A stretch of DNA of 64,000 nt. Source: Burkholderia puraquae (GTDB taxonomy: Bacteria; Pseudomonadota; Gammaproteobacteria; Burkholderiales; Burkholderiaceae). The position numbers and the translations under genes were made by a program. The notes under the pieces were generated by a model that saw only the letters and a program-made list of their open reading frames with translations, made no database searches and was not told the origin of the DNA. Each line of letters opens with the position of its first letter. The stretch's first letter is position 1. Below, one piece after another: positions 32,879 to 42,416 of this stretch. The DNA lies in NCBI RefSeq assembly GCF_002099195.1, contig NZ_NBYX01000001.1, positions 370,062 through 434,061 on the forward strand. The letters are read 5' to 3'.

Positions 32879-33769
32879 ATGGGAATCTGTAACGGACGCA
32901 CCGTCATCATCACCGGCGCGGGCGGCGGGCTCGGGCGCGAATATGCGCTCGCGTTCGCGGCCGAAGGCGCGGCGGTCGTCGTCAACGACATCCGGCGCGA
33001 CGCTGCGCAGGCCGTATGCGACGAGATCGCCAGTCGAGGCAAAAGCGGCGGCGGCCGCGCGCTCGCGAATGCGGACGACATCACGCGCGTCGAAACGGCG
33101 CAGCGGATCGTCGATGCGGCACGCGAAGCGTTCGGCGACGTGCACGTGCTCGTCAACAACGCGGGCATCTGCCGCGACAAGATGTTCACGAGCATGACCG
33201 AAGCCGACTGGGACGACGTGATGCGCGTGCACCTGCGCGGCCACTTCTGCCTGTCGAGCGTGCTGGCGCGCGTGTGGCGCGATGCGGCGAAAGCGGGCCA
33301 CCCGGTCGACGCGCGGATCGTCAACACGAGTTCGGGCGCCGGGCTGCAAGGCTCGATCGGCCAGTCGAACTACGGCGCGGCGAAGGCCGGCATCGCCGCG
33401 CTCACGCTGATGCAGGCGGCCGAGCTGCAGCGCTACGGTGTGCGCGTGAATGCGCTCGCGCCGGCCGCGCGCACGTCGATGACCGAAGGCGTGTTCGCCG
33501 ACATGATGAGGAAGCCCGAGGACGGCGGCTTCGACTATTTCGATCCGGCCAACGTCGCGCCGCTGGTCGTATGGCTTGGCAGCGCACTGTCGGCCGACGT
33601 GACGGGCCAGGTGTTCGAGGTCGCGGGCGGGATGATCGCGGTCGCGGAAGGCTGGCGCACAGGGCCGCGCGTCGATCGGGGCGCGCGCTGGGCGGCGGCC
33701 GAGGTCGGCCCGGCGGTCGCGCAACTGCTCGCCGATGCGCGCCCCGCGCAGCGCGTGTACGGGAGCTAG
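32879..33769 (+). CDS. SDR, 3-hydroxyacyl-CoA dehydrogenase of the MFE-2 type
   Basis: A 296-residue SDR with cofactor motif GAGGGLGREYALAFAAEGA, VNDIRRDAA, LVNNAGICRDKMFTSMTEAD and catalytic Ser-Tyr-Lys (NTSSGAGLQG then SNYGAAKAGIAALTL). The RDKMF...W..V..VHL.GHF segment marks the dehydrogenase domain of peroxisomal multifunctional enzyme 2 and its bacterial single-domain relatives, including mycobacterial Rv3548c of the same pathway. It would oxidise a 3-hydroxyacyl-CoA in side-chain or ring-derived beta-oxidation. A C-terminal extension of about 40 residues is present. Confidence 0.78.
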   Translation: MGICNGRTVIITGAGGGLGREYALAFAAEGAAVVVNDIRRDAAQAVCDEIASRGKSGGGRALANADDITRVETAQRIVDAAREAFGDVHVLVNNAGICRDKMFTSMTEADWDDVMRVHLRGHFCLSSVLARVWRDAAKAGHPVDARIVNTSSGAGLQGSIGQSNYGAAKAGIAALTLMQAAELQRYGVRVNALAPAARTSMTEGVFADMMRKPEDGGFDYFDPANVAPLVVWLGSALSADVTGQVFEVAGGMIAVAEGWRTGPRVDRGARWAAAEVGPAVAQLLADARPAQRVYGS

Positions 33770-33772
33770 GTG

Positions 33773-35008
33773 ATGGATCTGGCGCTCACCGACGAACAGG
33801 CGATGATCCGCGACGCGGCGGCCGATGTGCTTGCCGAACGCAGCGCGTCCGCCGACGTGCGCCGCGCGCTCGAGCAGTCGGCCGGCCGCGACGACGCGCT
33901 GTGGGCCGCGCTCGCGGGCGAACTCGGCTGGAATGCACTCGCGCTGCCCGAGGCGGCCGGCGGGCTGGGGCTCGGCGCGGTCGAGCAGACGGTGCTGATG
34001 GAGCAGCTCGGCCGGCGCGTCGCATGCGTGCCGTACTTTTCGACGGCGTGCCTCGCTGCGACCGCGCTCGCGGGCTGCGCCGGCATGCCGCCGGCAAACG
34101 GCTGGCTCGAGAAGATCGCCGAAGGCGCGTGCAGTGCGACGCTGGCGCTGCCGTTCGACCTGCCGGCCGGTGCGTGGCAATTGCCGGTCGCGGCGGAAGA
34201 AACGGCGGGCGGCTATGCACTGTCCGGCATGATCGAGCAGGTGATCGACGGCGTGCGTGCCGACCTGCTGCTGGTGCCCGCACGGATCGCAAACGAAGGG
34301 CAGTCGATCGGGCTGTTCGCGATCGACGTCGCCACGGCATCGGGGCTCGAAGTCACGCCGCTCGACACGCTCGACGCCACGCGGCCGATCGCACGCGTGG
34401 TGCTCGACGACACACGCGTGAGCCGCGACGCACTGCTGGCCGGCCGCCGCGCCATACAGGTGCTGGAACGCACCGCCTGGTTCGCCGCACTCGCGCTGGC
34501 GGCCGAACAGCTCGGCGGCGCACAGCAATGCCTCGACCTGACGCTCGACTACACGAGCCAGCGCGTGCAGTTCGGCCGTGCGATCGCCTCGTTCCAGGCC
34601 GTCAAGCACCGCTGCGCACAGATGATGGTGCTGATCGAGTCGGCGCGCTCGGCCGTGCTCGGTGCCGCGCATGCGTGGGACGCGGAAGCCGGCAATGTGG
34701 TGCCGAGCGACGCATTGTGCGCCGACATCGCCGCCGCGAAATCTGCTGCGAACGACGCGTATGCGTTCTGCGCACAGGAGGCGATCCAGTTGCACGGCGG
34801 CGTCGGCTTTACGTGGGAATACGACCCGCATCTCTATTTCAAGCGCGCACAGGCGTCGGGTGCGCAGTTCGGCAGCACGCCGCAACTGCTCGAATGGATC
34901 GCAGCCCATGCGATCGGCGGCGGCGCATCGCATCGCGGTGAAGCGTTCTCGCCATCCGCTGCGGCGGCATCTCGTCCATCGGCCGCACGCGCAGGAGCCC
35001 TGCAATGA
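33773..35008 (+). CDS. Acyl-CoA dehydrogenase
   Basis: A 411-residue ACAD-fold protein (MDLALTDEQAMIRDAAADVL, LALPEAAGGLGLGAVEQTVL, RVQFGRAIASFQAVKHRCAQ, and LHGGVGFTWEYDPHLYFKRA). The end resembles FadE33-type subunits. It stands directly before, and overlaps by ATGA, the FadE30-type gene, so the two may form one mixed enzyme, or each may pair otherwise. A Ser/Ala-rich tail of about 35 residues follows the ACAD core. The ATG at 33773 is 7 bases after GGAG. Confidence 0.8.
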   Translation: MDLALTDEQAMIRDAAADVLAERSASADVRRALEQSAGRDDALWAALAGELGWNALALPEAAGGLGLGAVEQTVLMEQLGRRVACVPYFSTACLAATALAGCAGMPPANGWLEKIAEGACSATLALPFDLPAGAWQLPVAAEETAGGYALSGMIEQVIDGVRADLLLVPARIANEGQSIGLFAIDVATASGLEVTPLDTLDATRPIARVVLDDTRVSRDALLAGRRAIQVLERTAWFAALALAAEQLGGAQQCLDLTLDYTSQRVQFGRAIASFQAVKHRCAQMMVLIESARSAVLGAAHAWDAEAGNVVPSDALCADIAAAKSAANDAYAFCAQEAIQLHGGVGFTWEYDPHLYFKRAQASGAQFGSTPQLLEWIAAHAIGGGASHRGEAFSPSAAAASRPSAARAGALQ

Positions 35009-36207
35009 ACAGCGAAACGCGCGAACAGCAATTGCGGCACGAAGTGGCCGACTGGGTGCAGTCGCATCTGACCGGCGAATTCGCCTGCCTGAAATACCGC
35101 GGCGGCCCCGGCGACGAGGAAGCGTGGCCCGCGCTGCGCAAGGCGTGGGAGCAGGAGCTGGCGAAGGGCGGCTGGACCGGGCTCGGCTGGCCGACGGACG
35201 CCGGCGGGCGCGGCTTCTCGGTCGCCGAGCAGGTGATTTTCCACGAGGAATATGCACGCGCGGGTGGCCCCGGGCGAATGGGCCATATCGGCGAAGGGCT
35301 GCTCGGGCCGACGCTCGTCGCATGCGGCACCGACGACCAGCGCGCGCGCTTCCTGCCCGGCATCCTGGCCGGTACGCAGTTCTGGTGCCAGGGCTATTCG
35401 GAGCCCGGCGCGGGTTCCGACCTGGCCAATGTGCGCACGCGCGCCGAACAGGATGCGGACGGCACGTGGCGGGTGGTCGGCCAGAAGGTCTGGACGTCGC
35501 TCGCGCACGATTCCGACTGGATCTTCGTGCTCGCGCGTACCGATCCCGCGTCGAAGGGTAGCAAGGGGCTGTCGTTCCTGCTGATGCCGCTCGACCAGCC
35601 GGGCATCGAGATCCGGCCGATCAAGCAACTCAACGGCAGCGCCGAATTCAACGAAGTGTTCTTCGACGGTGCGCGTGCGGAAGCCCGCGACTTGGTCGGT
35701 GCACCGGGCGACGGCTGGCGGATCGCGATGACGCTGCTCGGCTTCGAGCGCGGGATGTCGACGCTCGGCCAGCAGATGCAGTTCGTCCGCGAGCTCGAAT
35801 GGGTGATCGACGCCGCGCGCGAATCGGGCGCGGACCGCGACCCCGTGCTGCGCCAGCGGATCGGCCGCGCGTGGGCCGGGCTGCGCGTGATGCGCTACAA
35901 CGCGCTGCGGATGCTGTCCGGCGCGGACGATACGGATGCCGGCGCCGGCGCGCCGCTGCGCCGCGAGGCGCTGATCTACAAGTATTTCTGGTCGAACTGG
36001 CACCGCGACCTCGGCCAGCTCGCGATGGATGCACTCGGGCCCCGTGCGAACGTGATCGATCCGGCCGACGAAAAGCTCACCCATCTGCAGCGCGTATTCC
36101 TGTTCTCCCGTGCGGACACGATCTACGCCGGCACCAACGAAATCCAGCTCAACATCATGGCCGAGCGCGGGCTCGGCATGCCACGGGAAGCACGAGGAAC
36201 CGCATGA
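35005..36207 (+). CDS. fadE30: Acyl-CoA dehydrogenase (FadE30 type)
   Basis: A 400-residue ACAD closely following mycobacterial FadE30: GWPTDAGGRGFSVAEQVIFH, EEYARAGGPGRMGHIGEGLL, FWCQGYSEPGAGSDLANVRT, VGQKVWTSLAHDSDW, NGSAEFNEVFFDGA and FERGMSTLGQQMQFVRELEW. FadE30 starts the beta-oxidation of the propionyl side chain of the HIP-CoA series after FadD3. The catalytic base region and FAD motif are intact. It overlaps both its neighbours by four bases, and is followed by ipdF. Confidence 0.86.
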   Translation: MNSETREQQLRHEVADWVQSHLTGEFACLKYRGGPGDEEAWPALRKAWEQELAKGGWTGLGWPTDAGGRGFSVAEQVIFHEEYARAGGPGRMGHIGEGLLGPTLVACGTDDQRARFLPGILAGTQFWCQGYSEPGAGSDLANVRTRAEQDADGTWRVVGQKVWTSLAHDSDWIFVLARTDPASKGSKGLSFLLMPLDQPGIEIRPIKQLNGSAEFNEVFFDGARAEARDLVGAPGDGWRIAMTLLGFERGMSTLGQQMQFVRELEWVIDAARESGADRDPVLRQRIGRAWAGLRVMRYNALRMLSGADDTDAGAGAPLRREALIYKYFWSNWHRDLGQLAMDALGPRANVIDPADEKLTHLQRVFLFSRADTIYAGTNEIQLNIMAERGLGMPREARGTA

Positions 36208-37004
36208 CCGAACCCCATATCCAGAAAGCGCCGGCCTACGTGCCGGGCCACCAGCTGCTCGCCGGCAAATCGGTGCTGATCACGGCCGCCGCCGGCGCCG
36301 GCATCGGCTTCGCGGCCGCACGCCGCTGCGCGGAGGAAGGCTGCCGCGCGCTGTTCATCTCCGACATCCACGAAAAGCGCCTCGAACAGGCCGTCGAGAC
36401 GCTGCGCGCCGAAACGGGGCTGCAACAGGTCTACGGCCGCCTGTGCAACGTCGCGGTCGAGGCCGACGTGCAGGCGCTCGTCGCCGGCGCCCAGGACACG
36501 CTCGACGGCGTCGACGTGCTGATCAACAACGCCGGGCTCGGCGGGGCGAAGCGCATCGTCGATATGGACGATGCCGAATGGTCGCGCGTGATCGACATTA
36601 GCCTGACCGGGACGTTCCGGATGACGCGCGCGATACTGCCGCACATGCAGGCCCGCGGCCGCGGCGCGATCGTCAACAACGCATCGGTGCTCGGCTGGCG
36701 CGCGCAGGCGGAACAGGCGCACTACGCGGCGGCGAAGGCGGGCGTGATGGCGCTCACGCGCTGTGCGGCGCTCGAGGCGTCGCCGTACGGCGTGCGCATC
36801 AACGCGGTCGCGCCGAGCATCGCGATGCACGATTTTCTGAAGAAGTCGGCCCCGGCCGACTTGCTGAATCAACTGGCGTCGCGCGAAGCCTTCGGGCGCG
36901 CCGCCGAAGTCTGGGAGGTCGCAAACGTGATGGTGTTCCTTGCAAGCGATTATGCGTCGTACATGACGGGCGAAGTGCTGTCGGTCAGCAGCCAGCACGC
37001 ATGA
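36204..37004 (+). CDS. ipdF: SDR, 5-OH-HIC-CoA dehydrogenase (IpdF type)
   Basis: A 266-residue SDR very like mycobacterial IpdF: GHQLLAGKSVLITAAAGAGI, VLINNAGLGG, IVNNASVLGWRAQAEQAHYA, AAKAGVMALTRCAALEASPY and REAFGRAAEVWEVANVMVFL. It should oxidise the ring hydroxyl of 5-OH-HIC-CoA to HIC-CoA, upstream of IpdC. The catalytic Ser (NNAS), Tyr and Lys (HYAAAKAG) are present. It overlaps fadE30 and the MaoC gene by four bases on each side. Confidence 0.87.
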   Translation: MTEPHIQKAPAYVPGHQLLAGKSVLITAAAGAGIGFAAARRCAEEGCRALFISDIHEKRLEQAVETLRAETGLQQVYGRLCNVAVEADVQALVAGAQDTLDGVDVLINNAGLGGAKRIVDMDDAEWSRVIDISLTGTFRMTRAILPHMQARGRGAIVNNASVLGWRAQAEQAHYAAAKAGVMALTRCAALEASPYGVRINAVAPSIAMHDFLKKSAPADLLNQLASREAFGRAAEVWEVANVMVFLASDYASYMTGEVLSVSSQHA

Positions 37005-37489
37005 TGAGCGCAACCCTCGACCCCGTGTGCGCGACGCCTCGCGTGTTCGCGCATCCCGGCGAACTGGCGGCGGCCGTCGGCGACACGCTCGGCGCGAGCG
37101 CGTGGCTCGCGATCGACCAGATCCGCATCGACGGCTTCGCCGATGCGACGGGCGACCACCAGTGGGTGCATGTCGATCCGCTGCGCGCGAAGGAGGGCCC
37201 GTTCGGCGCGTGCATCGCGCACGGCTACCTCACTTTGTCGCTCGTGAATTACTTCCTGCCGCAGATCGTGCGGATCGACGGCGCGCGGCTCGGCGTCAAC
37301 TACGGCTGCGACAAGATCCGTTTCCCGGCGCCGGTGAAGGTCGGCGCGCGCGTGCGCGGCGTCGGCGAGCTGCTGCGCGTCGAGCCGCTCGAAGGCGGCG
37401 TGCAGGCCTGGATTCGCGTGACCGTCGAGATCGAAGGCGAAGCCAAGCCAGGCTGTGTGGCCGACACGATCAGCCGGTACTACTTCTAG
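37001..37489 (+). CDS. MaoC-like enoyl-CoA hydratase
   Basis: A 162-residue hot-dog-fold hydratase with the R-specific hydratase motif FADATGDHQWVHVD (catalytic Asp and His), then GPFGACIAHGYLTLSLVNYF and KIRFPAPVKVGARVRGVGEL. It would hydrate trans-2-enoyl-CoA in the side-chain or ring-derived beta-oxidation, in step with the MFE-2-type SDR at 32879. Two starts are possible: ATG at 37001, overlapping the ipdF stop, or the next ATG at 37004. A thiolase gene follows 18 bases later. Confidence 0.8.
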   Translation: MMSATLDPVCATPRVFAHPGELAAAVGDTLGASAWLAIDQIRIDGFADATGDHQWVHVDPLRAKEGPFGACIAHGYLTLSLVNYFLPQIVRIDGARLGVNYGCDKIRFPAPVKVGARVRGVGELLRVEPLEGGVQAWIRVTVEIEGEAKPGCVADTISRYYF

Positions 37490-37507
37490 ATTCGGAGAGC
37501 CAGACAC

Positions 37508-38713
37508 ATGGAAGACGCAGTCATCGTTTCCGTCGCACGCACGCCGATCGGCAAGGCGTTTCGCGGCATGTTCAACGACACCGAGGCGCCCGCGCTGGGC
37601 GGCCACGTCGTGCGCACCGCGCTCGAACGCGCGGGCGTCGCGCCGGCCGACGTCGACGACGTATTGATCGGCTGCGCCGCGCAGCAGGGCACGCAGGGTT
37701 ACAACATCGGCCGCCTGTCGGCCGCGGCGGCCGGGCTGCCGGCAGCGGTGCCCGGCATGGCGATCGACCGCATGTGCTCGTCGGGCCTGATGTCGATCGC
37801 GAGCGCCGCGCGCAGCATCGGCGCGGGCGACGCGCGGATCGTCGTCGCGGGCGGGGTCGAGTCGATCTCGCTCACGCAGAACAAGCACAAGAACGCGTAT
37901 CGCGCGCGCTCGCAGGCCGTGCTCGACCACCAGCCGGCCGCGTACATGGCGATGATGGAAACCGCCGAGATCGTGTCGCGCCGCTACGGGATTTCGCGCG
38001 CCGCCCAGGATGAATTTGCACTGCAGAGCCACCAGCGCACGGCCGAAGCGCAGGCGGCCGGCCGCTTCGACGCGGAAATCGCGCCGCTCGACGTGCGGCG
38101 CGCGCTGTTCGACAAGGAGGGCAACCCGGCCGGTTACGAGGACGTGAACGCCGCGCGCGACGAAGGCGTGCGCGCCGACACGACGGCCGAGCGGCTCGCC
38201 GGGCTGAAACCGTCGTGGAGCGGCGGCAAGGCCGTCGAGCAGGGCGAGTTCGTGACGGCGGGCAATGCGTCGCAGCTGTCGGACGGCGCGGCGGCCGTGG
38301 TCGTGATGTCGCGCAGCGAGGCGGTACGCCGCGGGCTGACGCCGCTCGGTGCGTTTCGCGGCCTCGCGGTGGCCGGCTGCGAGCCGGACGAGATGGGCAT
38401 CGGCCCGGTGTTCGCGATTCCGAAGCTGCTGGCGCGCTTCGGGATGACCGTCGGCGACATCGGGCTGTGGGAGCTGAACGAGGCGTTCGCGTGCCAGGCG
38501 CTGTATTGCCGCGACACGCTCGGCATTCCCGACGACCGGCTGAATGTCGATGGCGGTGCGATCGCGCTTGGCCATCCGTTCGGGATGTCCGGTACGCGGA
38601 TGACGATGCACGCGCTGCTCGAAGGCGCCCGGCGCGGCGTGCGGCATGCGGTCGTGACGATGTGCATCGGCGGCGGGATGGGTGCCGCCGCGCTGTTCGA
38701 AGTCGGCGCATAG
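37508..38713 (+). CDS. Acetyl-CoA C-acyltransferase (thiolase II type)
   Basis: A 401-residue thiolase ([20 protein letters not shown], the nucleophile loop [55 protein letters not shown] with the His, and [17 protein letters not shown] with the Cys). It is a different subfamily from the FadA6 type at 31694 and may cleave the 3-ketoacyl-CoA from the HIP propionyl side chain. It is the last gene of the run that begins with hsaC. Confidence 0.82.
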   Translation: MEDAVIVSVARTPIGKAFRGMFNDTEAPALGGHVVRTALERAGVAPADVDDVLIGCAAQQGTQGYNIGRLSAAAAGLPAAVPGMAIDRMCSSGLMSIASAARSIGAGDARIVVAGGVESISLTQNKHKNAYRARSQAVLDHQPAAYMAMMETAEIVSRRYGISRAAQDEFALQSHQRTAEAQAAGRFDAEIAPLDVRRALFDKEGNPAGYEDVNAARDEGVRADTTAERLAGLKPSWSGGKAVEQGEFVTAGNASQLSDGAAAVVVMSRSEAVRRGLTPLGAFRGLAVAGCEPDEMGIGPVFAIPKLLARFGMTVGDIGLWELNEAFACQALYCRDTLGIPDDRLNVDGGAIALGHPFGMSGTRMTMHALLEGARRGVRHAVVTMCIGGGMGAAALFEVGA

Positions 38714-38858
38714 CGGCACGCGGACGGCCCGCGTAAGCGGCCAGCCATTCAGGACCATTCGAGGCCGCGGCAACGACCGACGGCCCGGAGACTTGCAGGC
38801 GACGGCGGTGGGTGCCATGGCGCGAACCGTCGTCGAACGCAGACACAGGAGACAAGCG

Positions 38859-39830
38859 ATGAAACGAACTTTGCCCGGACTCGCGATGTCGGCGCTCGTG
38901 CTCGGCGCCGCGCTGTTCGCATTTTCGCCGCGCCCGCTGCCGGCGTTCCCGGTCACTGCGATCCATGCGGACCGGCTGCAGATCAACGGGCTCGCCCGCG
39001 CCGGCGCGCGCATCGTCGCGGTCGGCGAACGCGGCGTGATCCTGCTGAGCGATGACGCGGGCGCCCGCTGGCGGCCGGCATCGATCACACCCGGCCAGGC
39101 GTCGACGCTTACGCAGGTGCGCTTCATCACGCCGACGCTCGGTATCGCGGTCGGCCACGACGGCCGGATCGTGCGCAGCGACGACGCCGGCATGCACTGG
39201 CGCGAAGTGCACATGGACCACGCGCATTCCGATCCGCTGCTGTCCGTGTGGGGCACGGCCTACGGCCCGCTGTTCGCGGCCGGCAGCTTCGGCCAGCTGC
39301 TGCGCTCGGACGACGCGGGCCTGAACTGGCAGGCCGTGAAGACTCCGGCGGGCGACCGTCACCTGAACGCGATCGTCGGCGACGGCCACGGCAACCTGCT
39401 GATCGCGGGCGAGAGCGGCACGCTGCTGCGCTCGACCGACAACGGCGTCACGTGGGACAAGCTGCCGTCGCCGTACGCCGGTTCGCTGTTCGGTGCGCTG
39501 ATGCTCGCGAACGGCGACTGGGTCGCGTACGGGATGCGCGGCAACGTGGTGCGCAGCACCGATCGCGGCGCGACCTGGACGCACGTCGACAGCCACGTGC
39601 CGGTGTCGTACTTCGGCGCGACCCAGCTCGCCGGTGGCGAACTCGTACTGGTGGGCCAGGGCGGCGCGATCGTCGCGTCGCGCGACGGCGGGCTGACTTT
39701 CGACGTGCGCAAGCTCGGCGGCGTGCAGAGCCTCGCGGCCGTGCTCGACATGGGCCACGGCGCGCTGCTGCTCGGCGGCGAGGCCGGCGTCGCACCGCTC
39801 GCCGGCTCGCTTGCGTCAACGCCGTCCTGA
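38859..39830 (+). CDS. YCF48/sialidase-like beta-propeller, exported
   Basis: A 323-residue protein with an N-terminal signal or anchor (residues 1-28) and about six Asp-box-like repeats (ILLSDDAGARW, IVRSDDAGMHW, LLRSDDAGLNW, LLRSTDNGVTW, VVRSTDRGATW, IVASRDGGLTF). The plan matches YCF48/BNR propellers encoded beside RND/MMPL transporters and DUF1302/DUF1329 proteins in many proteobacteria. It probably serves as a periplasmic partner in movement of hydrophobic substrates. AGGAG precedes the ATG at 38859; the transporter follows 55 bases later. Confidence 0.78.
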   Translation: MKRTLPGLAMSALVLGAALFAFSPRPLPAFPVTAIHADRLQINGLARAGARIVAVGERGVILLSDDAGARWRPASITPGQASTLTQVRFITPTLGIAVGHDGRIVRSDDAGMHWREVHMDHAHSDPLLSVWGTAYGPLFAAGSFGQLLRSDDAGLNWQAVKTPAGDRHLNAIVGDGHGNLLIAGESGTLLRSTDNGVTWDKLPSPYAGSLFGALMLANGDWVAYGMRGNVVRSTDRGATWTHVDSHVPVSYFGATQLAGGELVLVGQGGAIVASRDGGLTFDVRKLGGVQSLAAVLDMGHGALLLGGEAGVAPLAGSLASTPS

Positions 39831-39885
39831 CGCGCGGCGGTCTTGCTGCCTGCTCCCGTTCGTTTCGCATCGACAAGAGAATTCC

Positions 39886-42348
39886 ATGAACGACCTGTCA
39901 CGCCCCCCTGAAGCCGTTCCCGCGTCGCGCCTTGCTGCGTTCGTCGAGCGCTGCGCCAACACGATCATCCGCCAGCGCCGGCTGCTGATGCTGCTGTGCG
40001 TCGCGGTGACGCTCGCGCTCGGGCTGTCGGCGACGCGCCTGAAGCTCGATCCGGGCTTCAACAAGATGATTCCGATGCAGCACCCGTACATGCAGGTGTT
40101 CGAGCGCTACGCGGGCGCGTTCCCCGGCGCGAACACGATCCTCGTGAGCCTGCGCTGGAAGGGCGACGGCGACATCTACAACCAGGCGTTCATGGACGCG
40201 CTGCGCCACGCGACCGACGACGTGTTCTTCATCCCCGGCGTGAACCGCTCGCGCGTGTTCTCGCTGTTCACGCCGAACGTCCACTACACCGAGGTGACCG
40301 AGGCCGGCTTTCGCGGCGACGTGGTCGTGCCGGGCCAGTTCTCGAGCGCGAACCCGGACGATCTCGCGAAGGTGCGCCGCAACGTCGCGCGTTCCGGGCA
40401 GATCGGCCGCCTCGTCGGCAACGACCTGAAGTCGGCGCTGATCCGCGCGGAGCTGCGCGAGACCGACCCGGCCACCGGCAAGCGGCTCGATTACAGCGCG
40501 GTCGCGCGCCAGCTCGAGGAGATTCGCGCGAAGTACGCGAAGCAGGGCATCGACGTGAACATCATCGGCTTCGCGAAGCTGGTCGGCGACGTCGAGAGCG
40601 GCATCGCGGGCGTGATGGCGTTCTTCGCGCTCGCATTCCTCGTGACGGCTGCGCTGCTGTTCGCCTATACGCGCTCGCTGAAGACCACCGTGCTCGCGCT
40701 CGTCGTCGCGCTGCTGCCGGTGGTGTGGCTGCTCGGCGCGCTGCCGCTGCTCGGCCTCGGCATCGACCCGATGTCGATCCTCGTGCCGTTCCTGATCTTC
40801 TCGATCGGCGTGTCGCACGCGGTGCAGATGACCAACGCGTGGAAGCAGGCGCTGGTGCGCGGCGCGTCGTCGGCCGACGCTGCGCGCGACGCGTTCCGCA
40901 AGCTGTTCGTGCCCGGCACGGTCGCACTGCTGACCAACGCGCTCGGTTTCATGGTGATCATGCGGATCAGGATCGACATCGTGCGCGAGCTCGGCATTAC
41001 CGCGTGCCTTGGCGTGCTGCTGATGATCGTGACGAACAAGGTGTTCCTGCCGATCCTGCTGTCGTACACGCGCCTCGAGCGCGGCACGCTGGCGCGCGCG
41101 CAGCGCTCGGCGGCGGCCGGCGGCAGCCGCATGTGGTCGCGTTTCGCGGTATTCGCGCGGCCGGCGCCGGCGTTCGGGGTGTTCGCGGTCGCGCTCGCGC
41201 TGCTCGCGTACGGCACGCTCGAATCGCGCAAGCTGGAGATCGGCGACATCGGCACCGGCGCGCCCGAGCTGCGCGCGAACTCGCGCTACAACGTCGACAA
41301 CGCGGCGATCACGCACCAGTACAACATCGGCGTGGATGTGCTGTCGGTGATCGTCGAGACGACCGGCTTCGACGACGCGTGCCTGCATTACCCGGTGATG
41401 AGCGCGATCGAGAAGTTCGAGATGACCATGCGCGGCGTGGCCGGCGTGCAGTCGGTGACGAGCGTCGCGTCGCAGGGCAAGGTGTTCATCGCCGCGTTCA
41501 ACGAGGGCAATCCGCGCTGGGCCGCGCTGCCGCGCTCCAGCGACGGGCTCACGCAGGGCTCCAACGCGTTCGACCCCGACAACGGGATGAACACCGCGAA
41601 CTGCAAGGCGATCCAGGTGCTGATCTACACGAAGAACCACGAAGGCACGACGATCGCGCACATCGTCGACGAGATCAAGCGCTTCGCGGCCGAGAACCCG
41701 ACGCCGAACGTCGCGTTCCGGCTCGCGGGCGGCAACGTCGGCGTGATGGCCGCGACCAACGAGGCCGTCGGCGACGCGGAGATCGCGATGCTGCTGTCGA
41801 TCTTCGGCGCGATCGCGCTGCTCTGCGCGGTCACGTTCCGCTCGTGGCGCGCGGTGCTGTGCATCATCGTGCCGCTCACGCTCGTGTCGATCCTGTGCAA
41901 TGCGGTGATGGCGCGGCTCGGCATCGGGCTGAAGGTCGCGACGCTGCCGGTGATCACGCTCGGCGTGGGCGTGGGCGTCGACTACGGGATCTACCTGTAC
42001 GAGCGCCTGCAGCACGACATCCGCCACGGCGCGACGCTGCCGGACGCCTTCGCCGACGCGATGCGCCAGCGCGGCACGGCGGCGCTGTTCACGGCCGTCA
42101 CGATGTTCATCGGGGTCGGCACGTGGGCGTTCTCCGCGCTGAAGTTCCAGGTCGACATGGGCGTGCTGCTCGCGTTCATGTTCCTCGTGAACCTGTTCGG
42201 CGCCGTGTTCCTGCTGCCCGCGCTCGCTGCGTGGCTCGGCGTCGAGCGCGCCGAGCGCCGCGTGCCGCACAAGCAGCAGCCGTCGCCGGCGGCCCCGGCG
42301 CCGCTGAAGCCGTCGCCCGCGCTCGAACCCGGCAACCCGATGCGCTGA
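39886..42348 (+). CDS. RND/MMPL-family transporter
   Basis: An 820-residue RND-superfamily transporter with 12 expected membrane helices: one near residue 32-50, a periplasmic loop, a helix group near 245-410 (SGIAGVMAFFALAFLVTAAL and SIGVSHAVQMTNAWKQA), then the second half with the same order (VTLGVGVGVDYGIYLYERLQ). This is the HpnN/MmpL branch that moves lipids and other hydrophobic molecules. In this place it is probably for uptake or release of steroids across the envelope, with the YCF48-like propeller, DUF1302 and DUF1329 proteins. The direction of transport is not known. Confidence 0.82.
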   Translation: MNDLSRPPEAVPASRLAAFVERCANTIIRQRRLLMLLCVAVTLALGLSATRLKLDPGFNKMIPMQHPYMQVFERYAGAFPGANTILVSLRWKGDGDIYNQAFMDALRHATDDVFFIPGVNRSRVFSLFTPNVHYTEVTEAGFRGDVVVPGQFSSANPDDLAKVRRNVARSGQIGRLVGNDLKSALIRAELRETDPATGKRLDYSAVARQLEEIRAKYAKQGIDVNIIGFAKLVGDVESGIAGVMAFFALAFLVTAALLFAYTRSLKTTVLALVVALLPVVWLLGALPLLGLGIDPMSILVPFLIFSIGVSHAVQMTNAWKQALVRGASSADAARDAFRKLFVPGTVALLTNALGFMVIMRIRIDIVRELGITACLGVLLMIVTNKVFLPILLSYTRLERGTLARAQRSAAAGGSRMWSRFAVFARPAPAFGVFAVALALLAYGTLESRKLEIGDIGTGAPELRANSRYNVDNAAITHQYNIGVDVLSVIVETTGFDDACLHYPVMSAIEKFEMTMRGVAGVQSVTSVASQGKVFIAAFNEGNPRWAALPRSSDGLTQGSNAFDPDNGMNTANCKAIQVLIYTKNHEGTTIAHIVDEIKRFAAENPTPNVAFRLAGGNVGVMAATNEAVGDAEIAMLLSIFGAIALLCAVTFRSWRAVLCIIVPLTLVSILCNAVMARLGIGLKVATLPVITLGVGVGVDYGIYLYERLQHDIRHGATLPDAFADAMRQRGTAALFTAVTMFIGVGTWAFSALKFQVDMGVLLAFMFLVNLFGAVFLLPALAAWLGVERAERRVPHKQQPSPAAPAPLKPSPALEPGNPMR

Positions 42349-42416
42349 CCGGCGCCCCCATTTCCCCGGGCGCGCGGCGGGCCGCCGCGCGCTCTCCACA
42401 AGAGGAGTCAACCCGC

